NCBI GenBank assembly: GCA_019637335.1
Contig: JAHBVV010000021.1
Location: 59,333 to 123,332 of the forward strand
Direction of reading: 5' to 3'
Origin: Candidatus Hydrogenedentota bacterium
GTDB taxonomy: Bacteria > Hydrogenedentota > Hydrogenedentia > Hydrogenedentales > JAEUWI01
DNA length: 64,000 nucleotides
Of the stretch, positions 1 through 8,733 are shown piece by piece. Under the pieces are notes generated by a model. It was not told the DNA's origin. It was given only the letters and a program-made list of their open reading frames with translations, and did no database searches. The position numbers and the translations under genes were made by a program. The first letter of the stretch is position 1. The number at the start of each line of letters is the position of its first letter.

Positions 1-381
1 GAGAAAGACCGCGCAGAGGTGATAGGCCGCCAGCAGGAACGCGGCGGCCGAGATCGCGCGCCCGATGTGAAACCACGTTTCCAGCGTCCAGCCCGACCAG
101 CGCGCCGCCTGGCCCATCACCCACCATTCGGGATTGAAGTAGGCGCGGGACGGCGATTCGGGCGCGTACAGGTTGGTGACGAGCGCCGGCCCCTCGGCCG
201 CCTGCCGCGCGAACGCGAAGTAGCTGTTGGCCCCGGGCGTCCCCCGCCCGACGAAGCCGGCGAAGACTTCGTCCTCATCGGCGATGGCGTATCCGTAGAG
301 GTAGGGCGCGCTTCCCACGGCCACAAAAAACACCGCCAGAAGCAGCGGAAATCCCCACGCGCGTGATTGGTTGGGTCGCAT
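1..381 (-). CDS. Membrane protein, N-terminal 127 residues (truncated by window edge)
   Basis: An open frame begins at an ATG (complement of 379-381) and runs off the left edge without a stop. The visible part has an N-terminal hydrophobic segment (about residues 9-22, FPLLLAVFFVAVGSAP), then a soluble-looking stretch with DEDEVFAGFVG, a NSYFAFARQAAEG block and FNPEWWVMGQAARWSG, then a second hydrophobic segment near residues 108-125. This order resembles the start of polytopic glycosyltransferase-like membrane proteins of environmental bacteria, which follow the first helix with an F.GFV...Y.A..RQ..EG block; that is a recollection of family appearance, not a search. It lies 31 bp downstream of the sulfatase-like gene on the same strand, so the two may be co-transcribed. 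Function unknown; only the coding status is fairly sure. Confidence 0.7.
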   Translation of the reverse strand, partial: MRPNQSRAWGFPLLLAVFFVAVGSAPYLYGYAIADEDEVFAGFVGRGTPGANSYFAFARQAAEGPALVTNLYAPESPSRAYFNPEWWVMGQAARWSGWTLETWFHIGRAISAAAFLLAAYHLCAVFL

Positions 382-412
382 GGCCGGTAGTATGCGCCGG
401 CCCCCGGGATCG

Positions 413-2014
413 TTACAAATACCCCAGAGTCTGGAGCATTTCCTCGTCGAGCGGCACGGGGTCCAGCAGGCGGCGCCAGGCCGGATCGACGGTTTCGAGC
501 AGGCGGGTATGCTCCGGTGTCAGCCGCGACGGATCGCGCGTGGCCTTATACGCATCCGGCAATTGCGGCGGACAAGTCTCCCGGTACTCCCGCAGGTATC
601 GCCGCCACCGCGCCACCTCCCCGGGCCGTTCCGCCGCGAGATTATTTTGGCAGCCCGGGTCCCGCGCGAGGTCGTAGTACTCTTCCCGCACAATCGGCCC
701 CCACGGATCGACCTCCGCGCGCACGCCGTCGCGCAATTCCCGGCGGATGGCGCGCAGGTTCCCAGCGGTCTCCGCGCATTCGGCTGGGCTCAGGTACTTC
801 CAATACGCCAGGTAGAGCGAACTCTCGGTCACGACCCCGCGAATCAGCATGCGGCTCTGGATCAGTTGCTCCAGAATACGCGGGCCGGCGGGCGTCCGGG
901 CGCGCCACATGCCATCCGTTTTTTCCAACAGATTGACCCCGCTGATGGTGTCTGGATGTCGCGGCAGATCCTGCAATGCGACGAGCGTGGGGAAGAGGTC
1001 CACCAGGGACACCACGCCCGCCTGTCGGCCCGGCGCAATATGTCCCGGCGCCCAAAGCAGGAGCGGTATGCGGTAGGTCTCGGGATACAGCGACCATGCG
1101 TGCTCGACGAAGCCGTGTTCGAGGAATTCCTCGCCGTGATCGGCGGTAACCACCGCGAGGCTTTGGCGTTCCAGCCCGAGATCGGCCAGCCCTTCGAAAC
1201 ACGCCCGGATCGCCCGATCCACGTCGAATATCTCCGCGTCATAGCGCTGCACCAGGTCCTCAAATCGCGCCTCGCCCGGCCCGAAGCCTTCCTCAAGCAA
1301 TGCGGGCAGGCCCGATCGCAGGGCGCCATCCATCGTGACGGGATCGCCGGGGCGCGCGCCGCCGAATCGATCGTAGGCGTCGTCCGGCGGGTCGTACGGC
1401 GCGTGCGGGTCGAGAAAATGGAGGTAGATCAGCGTTTTTTGCGTCCGGCGCTCACCGAGCCACGCGAGCGCCTTCTCCGCCAGGCGCGCGCTCTGGCGGC
1501 TCAGCCCGAATTCCGTATCGCAGACCGCCGTGTCGAAGCCGCGGTGGAACTCCGGGTGATCAAGCATCGGCGTGGCCGAAAACAGCGCGGTGTGGTACCC
1601 CGCGTCGCGAAAACGCATCGCCAGCGTGTTGTGGTTGAGCGAGGGTCTGGCGTGCCAGCCCGCGCCCCAGGGGGTGGCGGACGGGTAGAGGCCCGTGAAG
1701 AGCGCGGAAATCGACTCCGGCGTGTAGGAGGACACGCTGGCCGCGTCGGTAAAGACCAGGCTTTCCTCGGACAGGGAGGTGAGGAACGGCGCGGTGTCGC
1801 GATCGTAACCGTGGAGGGGCAGGTGATCCGCCCGAAGCGCGTCGATCACGATGATGACGACGTGATCGGGCAGGGTCTGGATCGGGCCGGGCAGGGGAGG
1901 CGTTCGGGGCTCCCGACACCCCGCGACGAAGCACGCGCCCAAGACGATCAGAGCCGGAACGCCAAAAACTGAGAATAACGAGGAAAGTCCGCCGTATCGT
2001 TTTTTTCTTGGCAT
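413..2014 (-). CDS. Sulfatase-fold (alkaline phosphatase superfamily) lipoprotein
   Basis: 533 residues. The N-terminus is a lipoprotein signal: basic start, hydrophobic run, and a VAGC lipobox with Cys33. The sulfatase/alkaline-phosphatase fold follows: VVIIVIDALRADHL with metal ligand Asp58, FTDAASVSSYTPES around the nucleophile region, ALFTGLYP, and later VVTADHGEEFLEHG, the second metal-binding block. In classical sulfatases the nucleophile lies in C/S-x-P-S-R and is converted to formylglycine. Here the aligned residue appears to be Thr98 (SYTPES), so formylglycine chemistry is unlikely, and a phosphatase, phosphotransferase or divergent hydrolase role is possible. It probably acts outside the cytoplasm on a polysaccharide or lipid ester. 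The start at 2014 has no good Shine-Dalgarno sequence; a GTATAC palindrome lies just upstream. The downstream gene is a membrane protein 31 bp away. Confidence 0.88.
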   Translation of the reverse strand: MPRKKRYGGLSSLFSVFGVPALIVLGACFVAGCREPRTPPLPGPIQTLPDHVVIIVIDALRADHLPLHGYDRDTAPFLTSLSEESLVFTDAASVSSYTPESISALFTGLYPSATPWGAGWHARPSLNHNTLAMRFRDAGYHTALFSATPMLDHPEFHRGFDTAVCDTEFGLSRQSARLAEKALAWLGERRTQKTLIYLHFLDPHAPYDPPDDAYDRFGGARPGDPVTMDGALRSGLPALLEEGFGPGEARFEDLVQRYDAEIFDVDRAIRACFEGLADLGLERQSLAVVTADHGEEFLEHGFVEHAWSLYPETYRIPLLLWAPGHIAPGRQAGVVSLVDLFPTLVALQDLPRHPDTISGVNLLEKTDGMWRARTPAGPRILEQLIQSRMLIRGVVTESSLYLAYWKYLSPAECAETAGNLRAIRRELRDGVRAEVDPWGPIVREEYYDLARDPGCQNNLAAERPGEVARWRRYLREYRETCPPQLPDAYKATRDPSRLTPEHTRLLETVDPAWRRLLDPVPLDEEMLQTLGYL

Positions 2015-2019
2015 GTTGT

Positions 2020-2035
2020 GTATACTAGGGTATAC
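2020..2035. promoter_or_regulatory. GTATAC-TAGG-GTATAC inverted repeat at divergent junction
   Basis: Two perfect GTATAC hexamers (2020-2025 and 2030-2035) separated by four bases form a 16-bp inverted repeat 6 bp upstream of the minus-strand sulfatase ATG, in the space shared with the plus-strand gene at 2208. Because GTATAC contains TATAC, each arm could also supply a -10-like sequence. So close to the start codon it could be an operator or part of a promoter giving a nearly leaderless transcript. Only the palindrome is directly seen. Confidence 0.35.
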
Positions 2036-2207
2036 TCAAGGCAAATGGGAAGTCACTTGACGCCCGCGGCATTTGGCCTCGGTTGCCCAGTGATGCTGGT
2101 GTGTTTTGAAGTCCCGGCGTTCTGTATAGCGTGCCGCGATGGGCCGGCCCGGCGGGAACCGGGTGCGCCTTCCTGTTGTGATTATTGACCAGAGGAGATT
2201 GTTGGAC

Positions 2208-2783
2208 ATGAGAAAGTTGGGTGTTCTCGCGTTGATGTTGGTTGTGGGGACCTCGCTCGCTTTTGCGGGTTCCATAAGTATTCCGTGGTTTGTGGACAAC
2301 GCCCCGGTGGCGAACTTCATCCCGGGCGTCTCCAGTGGCGTAACGGGGATCGTCTACCTGAAGAGCAACGTGGGTACGCCGCTGACCTGCGAGATCGAGT
2401 ATTTCAGCCAGAGCGGCGTGCCCCTGGGACCGGCAAACAACGCTACGCTGGCCGATACCAGCAACTCGTTCACGATCCCGCCGTTTGCGGCTGTGGCCTT
2501 CCGGCCCGCCACCCATGATCCCGACACCACGCCGGGCGGCCAGGAAAGCACGCTGGCGATTACGGTGCCGGACCGGCCCGCGACGGGCGTGAACAGCGTG
2601 CTCGCGCAGCCCGGGCAGGACAACGACGGCAAGCGGAACGGGTCGATCACGATTTCCTGGACCGGCGATCCCACGGATGTCCAGGGTACTTTTGTGTACT
2701 ATCAAACCTTCATTCCGCCGAGCGGCGATTCCCGCTTTCCGACGACGATGTCCTACGGCCACCTTCTGCCCAGCGGCCTGTAA
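2208..2783 (+). CDS. Small secreted protein of unknown function
   Basis: 191 residues. I start it at the ATG at 2208 because AGAGGAG (2191-2197) precedes it and because this start gives a clean Sec signal peptide (MRKLGVLALMLVVGTSLAFA, cleavage near residue 20). Further upstream codons in the same frame add only an unlikely extension. The mature part is rich in Thr, Pro, Gly and beta-type residues (GIVYLKSN, TCEIEYFSQSG, FTIPPFAAVAFRP, GSITISWTGD, TFVYYQT) with no recognisable catalytic motif, so a beta-sandwich-like extracellular or periplasmic protein is a reasonable guess. It is monocistronic: divergent from the sulfatase gene and closed by a strong terminator 26 bp after the stop. I do not recognise a family. 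Confidence 0.8.
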   Translation: MRKLGVLALMLVVGTSLAFAGSISIPWFVDNAPVANFIPGVSSGVTGIVYLKSNVGTPLTCEIEYFSQSGVPLGPANNATLADTSNSFTIPPFAAVAFRPATHDPDTTPGGQESTLAITVPDRPATGVNSVLAQPGQDNDGKRNGSITISWTGDPTDVQGTFVYYQTFIPPSGDSRFPTTMSYGHLLPSGL

Positions 2784-2809
2784 GCCGATATCGGCGTAAC
2801 ACGAATTCC

Positions 2810-2848
2810 CGGCGGGCGCACCAGTGCGGTGCGCCCGCCGTTTCTTGT
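2810..2848 (+). terminator. Rho-independent terminator of the small secreted protein gene
   Basis: A perfect 13-bp GC-rich stem (CGGCGGGCGCACC at 2810-2822 with its complement at 2828-2840), a 5-base loop AGTGC and a following T-rich tract (tttcttgt). Confidence 0.9.
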
Positions 2849-2934
2849 GATCCCTGCGAGGTGCGCTCGCTTCGGGAATCTGAGAAAGCCCCCGGAAGGG
2901 CGAAAATCCCGAGTCCACTGCACGCATCATCGCC

Positions 2935-3815
2935 GCGCCTTCGCGTGAATATCGGTCCTTCTCCAACGTCATTTCTTCGTAACATTTTAGCCGTCTGAAG
3001 CAGCGAGCAAGTAAAGTTCCCGGCCCTCCGGTGATTTCCGAGAAAGCACGGCAAAAGGATCGCAGGCATTTCCGCCACGGCGCACCTTCGGCCTGCCGGC
3101 GGCAACGTCTGCTTCGGCTATCAGCGGGTACGGCTGGCCTGGAACAAATTCCCCGCGTACCCTAATCCGGAATGCAACGGGGACCGGGGCCATTTCTCAA
3201 GCGCAGCGATCACATGAAGTCTTGCGCTCTTCCTGCCGCGGACAAGAATGTCCGCGATCCTTTGCGCCTTTCGGGGCTTTGGACAGGCGGGACGCCTATC
3301 CTACATTTGCGCCTTTCGGCGCTGAACACAGGCGAGACGCCTGTGCCACTTTCTTTTCGAGGTGGTTTTGGTGGGGGGCAGGGGATTTATTTGGCAGCGG
3401 GCTTACTTTGCCGCGGACAAGAATGTCCGCGATCCTTCGCTCCACGCTCTCTTGTCCGAGACATGCGTTCACAGCAGAAGCACCTCATTCCGCTAAAGTG
3501 TTACATTTCTTCGTACTACTATCCGTCAAGTTCCTTCTCTGCGGGCTCTTGCGTCGAATTACCCCTTAACTATTTGTCGCAAAGGCATTTACGAAGCGGA
3601 AACTCCAGAGAAAGCTTCCGGGCTTTTCCGTGAGTTTCCTAGCCGGGGTTCTTTTTCCTGACCACGGATTACACCGATGACACGGATTGCAGCGGCGCTC
3701 GATCCAGATCGAGACCGATCAGCCCGACGCCCCAACAACCCCGCGACAATTCCGATGCTGAGCAACCCGAGGAGGCCACCTTGGAAATCGCATCCGGCAG
3801 CAGTTCGCGGCCTCT
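2935..3815 (-). repeat. Long interspersed repeat R, minus-oriented copy, split by a MITE
   Basis: The reverse complement of this stretch matches the repeat units at 18.3-19.8 and 40.1-41.5 kb: the end motif GACGGATAGTAGTAC (here reversed at 3513-3527), the AAATGC/CTTACGAA block, GACCACGGATTACACCGATG (reversed sense) at 3661-3680, and the block carrying GGTTGCTCAGCATCGG. The copy is interrupted by the 526-bp element at 2979-3504. Boundaries are approximate. No gene is supported between 2784 and 4028; from about 3816 to 4010 I see unique sequence without clear features, and the promoter of the next gene must lie here. Confidence 0.75.
2979..3504. mobile_element. Non-coding IS66-type MITE (M1) with 8-bp target duplication
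   Basis: The left end GTAACATTTTAGCCG.. (2979-3000) and right end ..CGCTAAAGTGTTAC (3484-3504) are imperfect terminal inverted repeats. They are flanked by identical octamers ATTTCTTC (2971-2978 and 3505-3512). Ends beginning GTAA with an 8-bp duplication are the hallmark of the IS66 family. No transposase is encoded. The interior carries a 29-bp direct repeat (3234-3262 and 3409-3437) containing the palindrome GCGGACAAGAATGTCCGC, plus short GC-rich palindromes. The host DNA is repeat R. Confidence 0.8.
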
Positions 3816-4028
3816 CTGATCGCGCCCTTCCCGTCCCGTTCGACTCCCGGGGCGCAGATTTCGTACAATGCCAACCGGCATCAGCACCGGCGCCTTCGTC
3901 CCGGTCAGCCAGTCATGCGGTCGGGCCCCGGCATGGCGGGCAACCTGACGGCCATAACACGCCGTTAGCAGCCGTAACCACATCCCACCCCGCGCGACTC
4001 GCAACAACCCGAGGGGAGTCTATCCGCC

Positions 4029-7000
4029 GTGAGCCAGACCGATCCGTACCCAAACGCCACCTCCATATCCGAGGTCCCACCAACGCCCATTGATCGGCAA
4101 CACCTGATCCGCTACATCAGCCTGAAGCTGGCGGCGCAGGGCCTCCCGACCTATGCGGGAGCGGGCGAGGAGTTTCTCGACCTCACCGGCGACCTCGTGC
4201 GGAGTTACCGGGAGAAAAGCCGTTTGCTCTCCGGCCATCTCTGCCCGGTGGACCAGCGGATACAGGATTTCCTGGACGATTACCTGGCCGGAGAATCCTT
4301 TCATCAGCCTCCCCGGCTTCCCGGCTCGACCTTCGTGCTGGATCGCCCCGGGCTGGCCCGGGAACTGTCGCTGCCGGTGGAGGGCGACCACGTGCGGACG
4401 GAACTCCTCGAGTCTTACCGGCTTCAGCAGGGCGTGCTGCACAACCCGCGGAGCGATCGGCGCACCACGAAGGGCGTGTTCCACGTGGCCGCCGGCGGGC
4501 TGCCCGTGCCCCTGGACAAGAAGGAAACGCCCCGGCGCACCTTTGGCAACCTGCTGATCGCGGCGCTGGACCCGCCGGCGGAAATGCTCGAGCTGCCGTT
4601 TCTCGCGGGCCAGCCGGAACCGGCGCGCACCCTGGTGTCGCTCCTGCTCCGCCCCCTGGTCGCGCCGGAGGTTCCCGGCCATGCGCCCGCAAAGCGCATG
4701 GAAACCCGCTTTTTCGCGCCGGGCAGCCTCATTGCGAACCTGGACTTCGTGGAGACGATCTTCGGCAACGCGGGCGATCCGGCCCTCGCGGAGAACGACG
4801 CCGCGCTCGATGTGGAGCACTGGACCGGCCATACCGGCTGCGTGATCCTGGCGCCCCACCTCACCCAGTGCCGGAAGAAGGATCTGGGTCTGCCGCACTT
4901 CGACGAGGCCACCCCGCGCCAGCGCCGCGAGGGCATGTGCTGGCAGGACGAGGCGGAGCTCTACAACGACGGCGGGGCCTTCAAGATTACCTGCCGCGAC
5001 GATCGCGGCGTCATGGTGACGCTGATTGCGGACAACTACTTCGGGTACTGCAAGAAAGAGGTCAAGACCCAGCTCAGCTACGCCGCGAATCTGTACGGCA
5101 ACTGCGAGGAAGAGCATGCGGGCGGGGCGCTGGCCTACGCCCGCTTCAGCCTCGGCGACAAGTTTCACATGGATTCGCGGTTCTCGAAGGATGACCACAC
5201 CTTTGCGGAGATGGTGTCGAAATACGGGTCGCTGATGCACGTGCGGCCGGAAGGCTACGCGATCGACAAGCGCTACCCGGACATCATTTACGTCCCGGAG
5301 AACGTGCACATCGACCTCAACACCCAGCGCGTGTACTGGGAGCACCAGGGCGCGGTTCAGGAGATCCCCCTCCACCCGAACCACACCTACGTGAACCCGG
5401 ACGGCTATAAGGTCCACATGGACAAGCACCCCGGCGCGCCGAGCTGGCGCCTCGTGGGCACGGGCGTCGAGGGCACCTTCTGCCACAAGCCCTGCACCGT
5501 CTCCGGCGGCGGAAAATCCGAAATCTCGAAGTCGCTTCTGGACGCCATCCACTACGGCCCGTTCTTTGTGGCCGACTTCAAACAGGACCTCGACCGGATC
5601 GAAGGGATCATGGCGCACGACTTCAGCCACCGTTTCCGCGACAAGTCGATCGTCTCCAAGGGGCGCCCGCTGCTCTCGCCGGACCGCTCCCTGGGCTCGG
5701 TGATCCGGCTGCTGACCCCCTCCGAGGACGATTACACGCCCGAGTACAACGCGTGGCTCGCCACCATCCCCGATTATCTCAAGGCCATGATCTTTATCAT
5801 CAAGCGCTTCTACCGGCCCGAGTGGGGCGACGACTGGCGGGGCCATTTCGGGGCCGACATCATCAACGGGCGGCCCGGGCACGAGCTGAAGTACAACGGG
5901 CGCAAGGTTGTGGCGAGCTACCTGCGTGTCGGCCTTCAGGAGGACGGATCCTGGCGCACCTACAAACTCCGCCAGGATTTTCTCCCCGCCGCGAAAATCC
6001 AGAAGGAGGACGACATCTCGGCCACCGCCGTCGCGCCGGCGGAGGGCCTCGACTACCTGAACCCGCACTACCGCAACCGCAGCGTGAAGCTGGTTGAGAA
6101 CTGCGAGATGCGGCTGTTCCAGCGCCCGGACGAAGCCATCCACCGCGGCCAGGACAAGCAAACCGAGCGCGACCTGGCGGAAGACGGCAATTTCATCTCG
6201 AATTTCGAGCCGCTGGCCCGCGCGGACGCGCAACGGCTCCAGCAGCAAACCATCGCCTTTCACGAGTACACCGAGCCGATGCAGGGCCTCATCAGGCGCG
6301 CCGCCGCCAGCGAGGACATCGAGTATTTCGTCTCCTCGGCGCATCCGCGCATCGTGGACGGCGCCCCCACGAAGAATCCCCGCTACCTCCAGCTCCGACC
6401 CGACCTGGCCGACCCCCGGGAACGCTACCTCGGCGAGGTTGCCACGCGCCTGCACCGCCGCGTCCCCCTGGACAAGGCGCTGATACAGCCGGTGAACGCG
6501 GTCCTGCCCGGTCGGCGCAATAATCCGCCCGATCGCCAGGCCGGTATCCGCCCGCTCGCGGTCTACAACCCGATTCACTACCAGGAACTGCCCGAGCTGT
6601 TCATGGATTTCATTTCCAGCCTCACCGGCAAGTCGCCTTCGACCACGGGCGCGGGTTCGGAAGGCGCGCTGACGAAGGGCCCCTTCAACTGCCTTACGCC
6701 CACGAGCGACCTGAACAACGCGCTCGTGTCCTATATCCTCACGGATTACCACTGCTTCACCACGGCGGCGGGCTACATCGGGCCACACTACCGCGTCGAC
6801 CACGATGTCAGCCTGCTCATTCCGGAAGTCTGGTGCCGCCTTTCCGAGGAAGAACGCGATCCCGCCCGCCTTATCGCGGAAGGCTGCCTGGAGAAGCTCG
6901 AAGACTTCGAGCACAACGGGCAGATGGTCCTCGCGAGCCGCCTGGGCTACCGGATGACCCGCAAGTTCCTGAGCCACTATTTCGGGCGCGTCTTTGACAG

Positions 7001-7493
7001 CCCGACCACCGTGTTCAACGACGAAATGCTCCGGCCCGAGACGCAGGACCTGGAAGCCTACGCCGATGGCATCAACAACATTACCGAGGCCCAGCAGCGT
7101 TGCGCCCAGGCCTTCTTTGACGACGGCAGCATTGCGTCGGCGTGCCCGCCCCTGGCCGCATTGCTTCACATCATGGCGCACGGCGACTACGGCGGAAAGG
7201 GGGCTCAGGACCCCGAAGTGCGACGCCTCTTCACCCGGGAATACCTCATCGAAAGCGACTGGTACCAGGAACGGCTGCGCATCAAGCAGGAGCGGGATTG
7301 CGCCCTGTGGCGGCGCCACATCCACAACCTGTCGGAATTCATGAAACGCCCCCATTTCGCCGAGGAAGTGGAGCGTCTCAAACTCGCCGATCGCCTCGTC
7401 TTCGCGAAAGCCGAATTACAGCGCCTGGAGAAGCCGGCCTACCGCGAGAGCCTCGTTGGCACGCTGGGCGCCGATCCGCTTTACCGGGGCTGA
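4029..7493 (+). CDS. Probable PPi-type phosphoenolpyruvate carboxykinase
   Basis: 1154 residues. GTG start with GAGGGGAG at 4011-4018. I identify it by its unusual size (PPi-dependent PEPCKs are about 1100-1150 residues, far longer than ATP or GTP forms) and by a conserved-looking nucleotide/phosphate loop C489-TVSGGGKSEISKS (Lys496), followed by DAIHYGPFFVADFKQDLDR. The PPi enzyme interconverts oxaloacetate plus PPi with PEP, CO2 and Pi, replacing ATP/GTP-dependent anaplerosis or gluconeogenesis; it was described from Propionibacterium and Entamoeba. No signal peptide or membrane segment, so cytosolic. A secreted glycoside hydrolase follows 22 bp later, likely co-transcribed. The family call rests on remembered motif and length; an alternative is a large uncharacterised conserved protein. 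The whole length is also open on the opposite strand, a high-GC shadow. Confidence 0.65.
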   Translation: MSQTDPYPNATSISEVPPTPIDRQHLIRYISLKLAAQGLPTYAGAGEEFLDLTGDLVRSYREKSRLLSGHLCPVDQRIQDFLDDYLAGESFHQPPRLPGSTFVLDRPGLARELSLPVEGDHVRTELLESYRLQQGVLHNPRSDRRTTKGVFHVAAGGLPVPLDKKETPRRTFGNLLIAALDPPAEMLELPFLAGQPEPARTLVSLLLRPLVAPEVPGHAPAKRMETRFFAPGSLIANLDFVETIFGNAGDPALAENDAALDVEHWTGHTGCVILAPHLTQCRKKDLGLPHFDEATPRQRREGMCWQDEAELYNDGGAFKITCRDDRGVMVTLIADNYFGYCKKEVKTQLSYAANLYGNCEEEHAGGALAYARFSLGDKFHMDSRFSKDDHTFAEMVSKYGSLMHVRPEGYAIDKRYPDIIYVPENVHIDLNTQRVYWEHQGAVQEIPLHPNHTYVNPDGYKVHMDKHPGAPSWRLVGTGVEGTFCHKPCTVSGGGKSEISKSLLDAIHYGPFFVADFKQDLDRIEGIMAHDFSHRFRDKSIVSKGRPLLSPDRSLGSVIRLLTPSEDDYTPEYNAWLATIPDYLKAMIFIIKRFYRPEWGDDWRGHFGADIINGRPGHELKYNGRKVVASYLRVGLQEDGSWRTYKLRQDFLPAAKIQKEDDISATAVAPAEGLDYLNPHYRNRSVKLVENCEMRLFQRPDEAIHRGQDKQTERDLAEDGNFISNFEPLARADAQRLQQQTIAFHEYTEPMQGLIRRAAASEDIEYFVSSAHPRIVDGAPTKNPRYLQLRPDLADPRERYLGEVATRLHRRVPLDKALIQPVNAVLPGRRNNPPDRQAGIRPLAVYNPIHYQELPELFMDFISSLTGKSPSTTGAGSEGALTKGPFNCLTPTSDLNNALVSYILTDYHCFTTAAGYIGPHYRVDHDVSLLIPEVWCRLSEEERDPARLIAEGCLEKLEDFEHNGQMVLASRLGYRMTRKFLSHYFGRVFDSPTTVFNDEMLRPETQDLEAYADGINNITEAQQRCAQAFFDDGSIASACPPLAALLHIMAHGDYGGKGAQDPEVRRLFTREYLIESDWYQERLRIKQERDCALWRRHIHNLSEFMKRPHFAEEVERLKLADRLVFAKAELQRLEKPAYRESLVGTLGADPLYRG

Positions 7494-7515
7494 TCCCGCG
7501 CCAGGAGATTTCGCC

Positions 7516-8721
7516 ATGCATACAAATTGCCCGCGTAGCATTTTCGCCGCCCTCGCGATCCTCGCGGCCGTTGCGGTCGCCCAGTCGACCGCGGCGGGCC
7601 CGGGACTCCGTATTGGCCCGGAGGGCGCCATTTTGCTGGATGGCAAGCCCGTCCGCGCGTTCGGCATCAACTACATGAGCGCCTTTACCCGATGTCTCGA
7701 AAACCCCGGGGACACCTCCTACCGCGAGGGTTTCGCCACCCTGGCGGAACATGAGATCCCCTTTGTACGCCTTAATTTCGGCGGATTCTACGCCGTGGAT
7801 TGGTCGTTGTACCGCGACGATCCGGATCGCCACTTCCAGTTGATGGACGGCGTCGTCCGCGCGGCGGAGGAGCACGGCATCGGCCTCGTGCCCTCGCTCT
7901 TCTGGTGGACGGCGTGCGTGCCGGACATCGTCGGCGAACCGCGCAACCAGTGGGGCAATCCGGAAAGCAAGACGCACGCGTTCATGCGGGAATATGTCCG
8001 CGCGGTGGTCACGCGCTACGTAGACTCACCGGCAATCTGGGCCTGGGAATTCGGCAATGAGTATTCCCTCGCGGCAGACCTGCCCAATGCGGCGGAACAC
8101 CGCCCGTGGACCCACGTGTCGCGGGGCTGCCCGCCGGAACGCGGCCCGGACGACGACCTGACCTCGGCAATGGTGAACACGGCGGTGGCCGCGTTTGCGG
8201 CGGAGGTCCGCAAGTACGACCCGCACCGGCCCATAACGACCGGACACAGCCTGCCGCGCCGCTCCGCCCATCACCAGCGGGTTGAATTGTCGTGGAAAGA
8301 AGACAGCGCGGACCAGTTCCGGGAAAACCTGGCCTTCATGACGCCCGATCCGGCCGATCTTGTCTCGGTGCACATCTACGCGCACGCGAAGGAGCGCCGC
8401 TTTGGGGAAGGCGACGTTTCCTATGCCCGGCTGCTGGAGGAAGCGTCCGCGGGCGCGCAGGCGGCGGGCAAGGGCCTGTTTGTGGGCGAATTCGGTCCGC
8501 CGCCGGACAACGAGGCGCCGTGGGATCACGCTTCCGCAAAGGCCGAAGGCCTGGCGCTCCTGAAGGCCCTGGAGGAGAGCGACGCGCAACTCGCCGCGTT
8601 CTGGGTCTTCGATTTCCCGTGGCAGGAGGCGTTCATCAACGTCAGCACGAAGAACCACCGGAGCCACTATCTCGAGGCGTTGCGGGACGCAAACCGCCGG
8701 ATAAGCAACGGCGGCGAGTAG
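7516..8721 (+). CDS. Secreted GH5-like glycoside hydrolase
   Basis: 401 residues from the ATG at 7516 (CAGGAGAT at 7502-7509). An N-terminal Sec signal (hydrophobic to about residue 27) precedes a (beta/alpha)8 clan-A glycosidase-type domain: LDGKPVRAFGINY near residue 41, IPFVRLNFGGF, then WAWEFGNEYSL, where Asn181-Glu182 is the typical acid/base pair, VSVHIYAH with His286, and LFVGEFGPP, where Glu325 is the likely nucleophile. Such enzymes cleave beta-linked glycans (mannan, glucan or similar); the substrate cannot be read from sequence. It directly follows the probable PPi-PEPCK with 22 bp between them and ends 12 bp before the convergent stop of the CNB-domain gene. Good confidence in fold and mechanism, low for substrate. 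Confidence 0.85.
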   Translation: MHTNCPRSIFAALAILAAVAVAQSTAAGPGLRIGPEGAILLDGKPVRAFGINYMSAFTRCLENPGDTSYREGFATLAEHEIPFVRLNFGGFYAVDWSLYRDDPDRHFQLMDGVVRAAEEHGIGLVPSLFWWTACVPDIVGEPRNQWGNPESKTHAFMREYVRAVVTRYVDSPAIWAWEFGNEYSLAADLPNAAEHRPWTHVSRGCPPERGPDDDLTSAMVNTAVAAFAAEVRKYDPHRPITTGHSLPRRSAHHQRVELSWKEDSADQFRENLAFMTPDPADLVSVHIYAHAKERRFGEGDVSYARLLEEASAGAQAAGKGLFVGEFGPPPDNEAPWDHASAKAEGLALLKALEESDAQLAAFWVFDFPWQEAFINVSTKNHRSHYLEALRDANRRISNGGE

Positions 8722-8733
8722 CGGGCGCGGGGG

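Noticed and set aside
371..1972. 533-residue plus-strand frame over the sulfatase gene
   Set aside because: Composition is Arg/Gln-rich without motifs, while the minus strand encodes a clear lipoprotein signal and sulfatase fold.
4477..4492. TGTTCCACGTGGCCGC as a third parS
   Set aside because: Only 12 of 16 positions match and it lies in coding sequence far from the other two.
4020..7355. 1111-residue open frame on the minus strand
   Set aside because: It is antisense to the probable PPi-PEPCK, has Arg/Val/Ala-rich low-information composition and no motif; long antisense frames are expected at this GC content.
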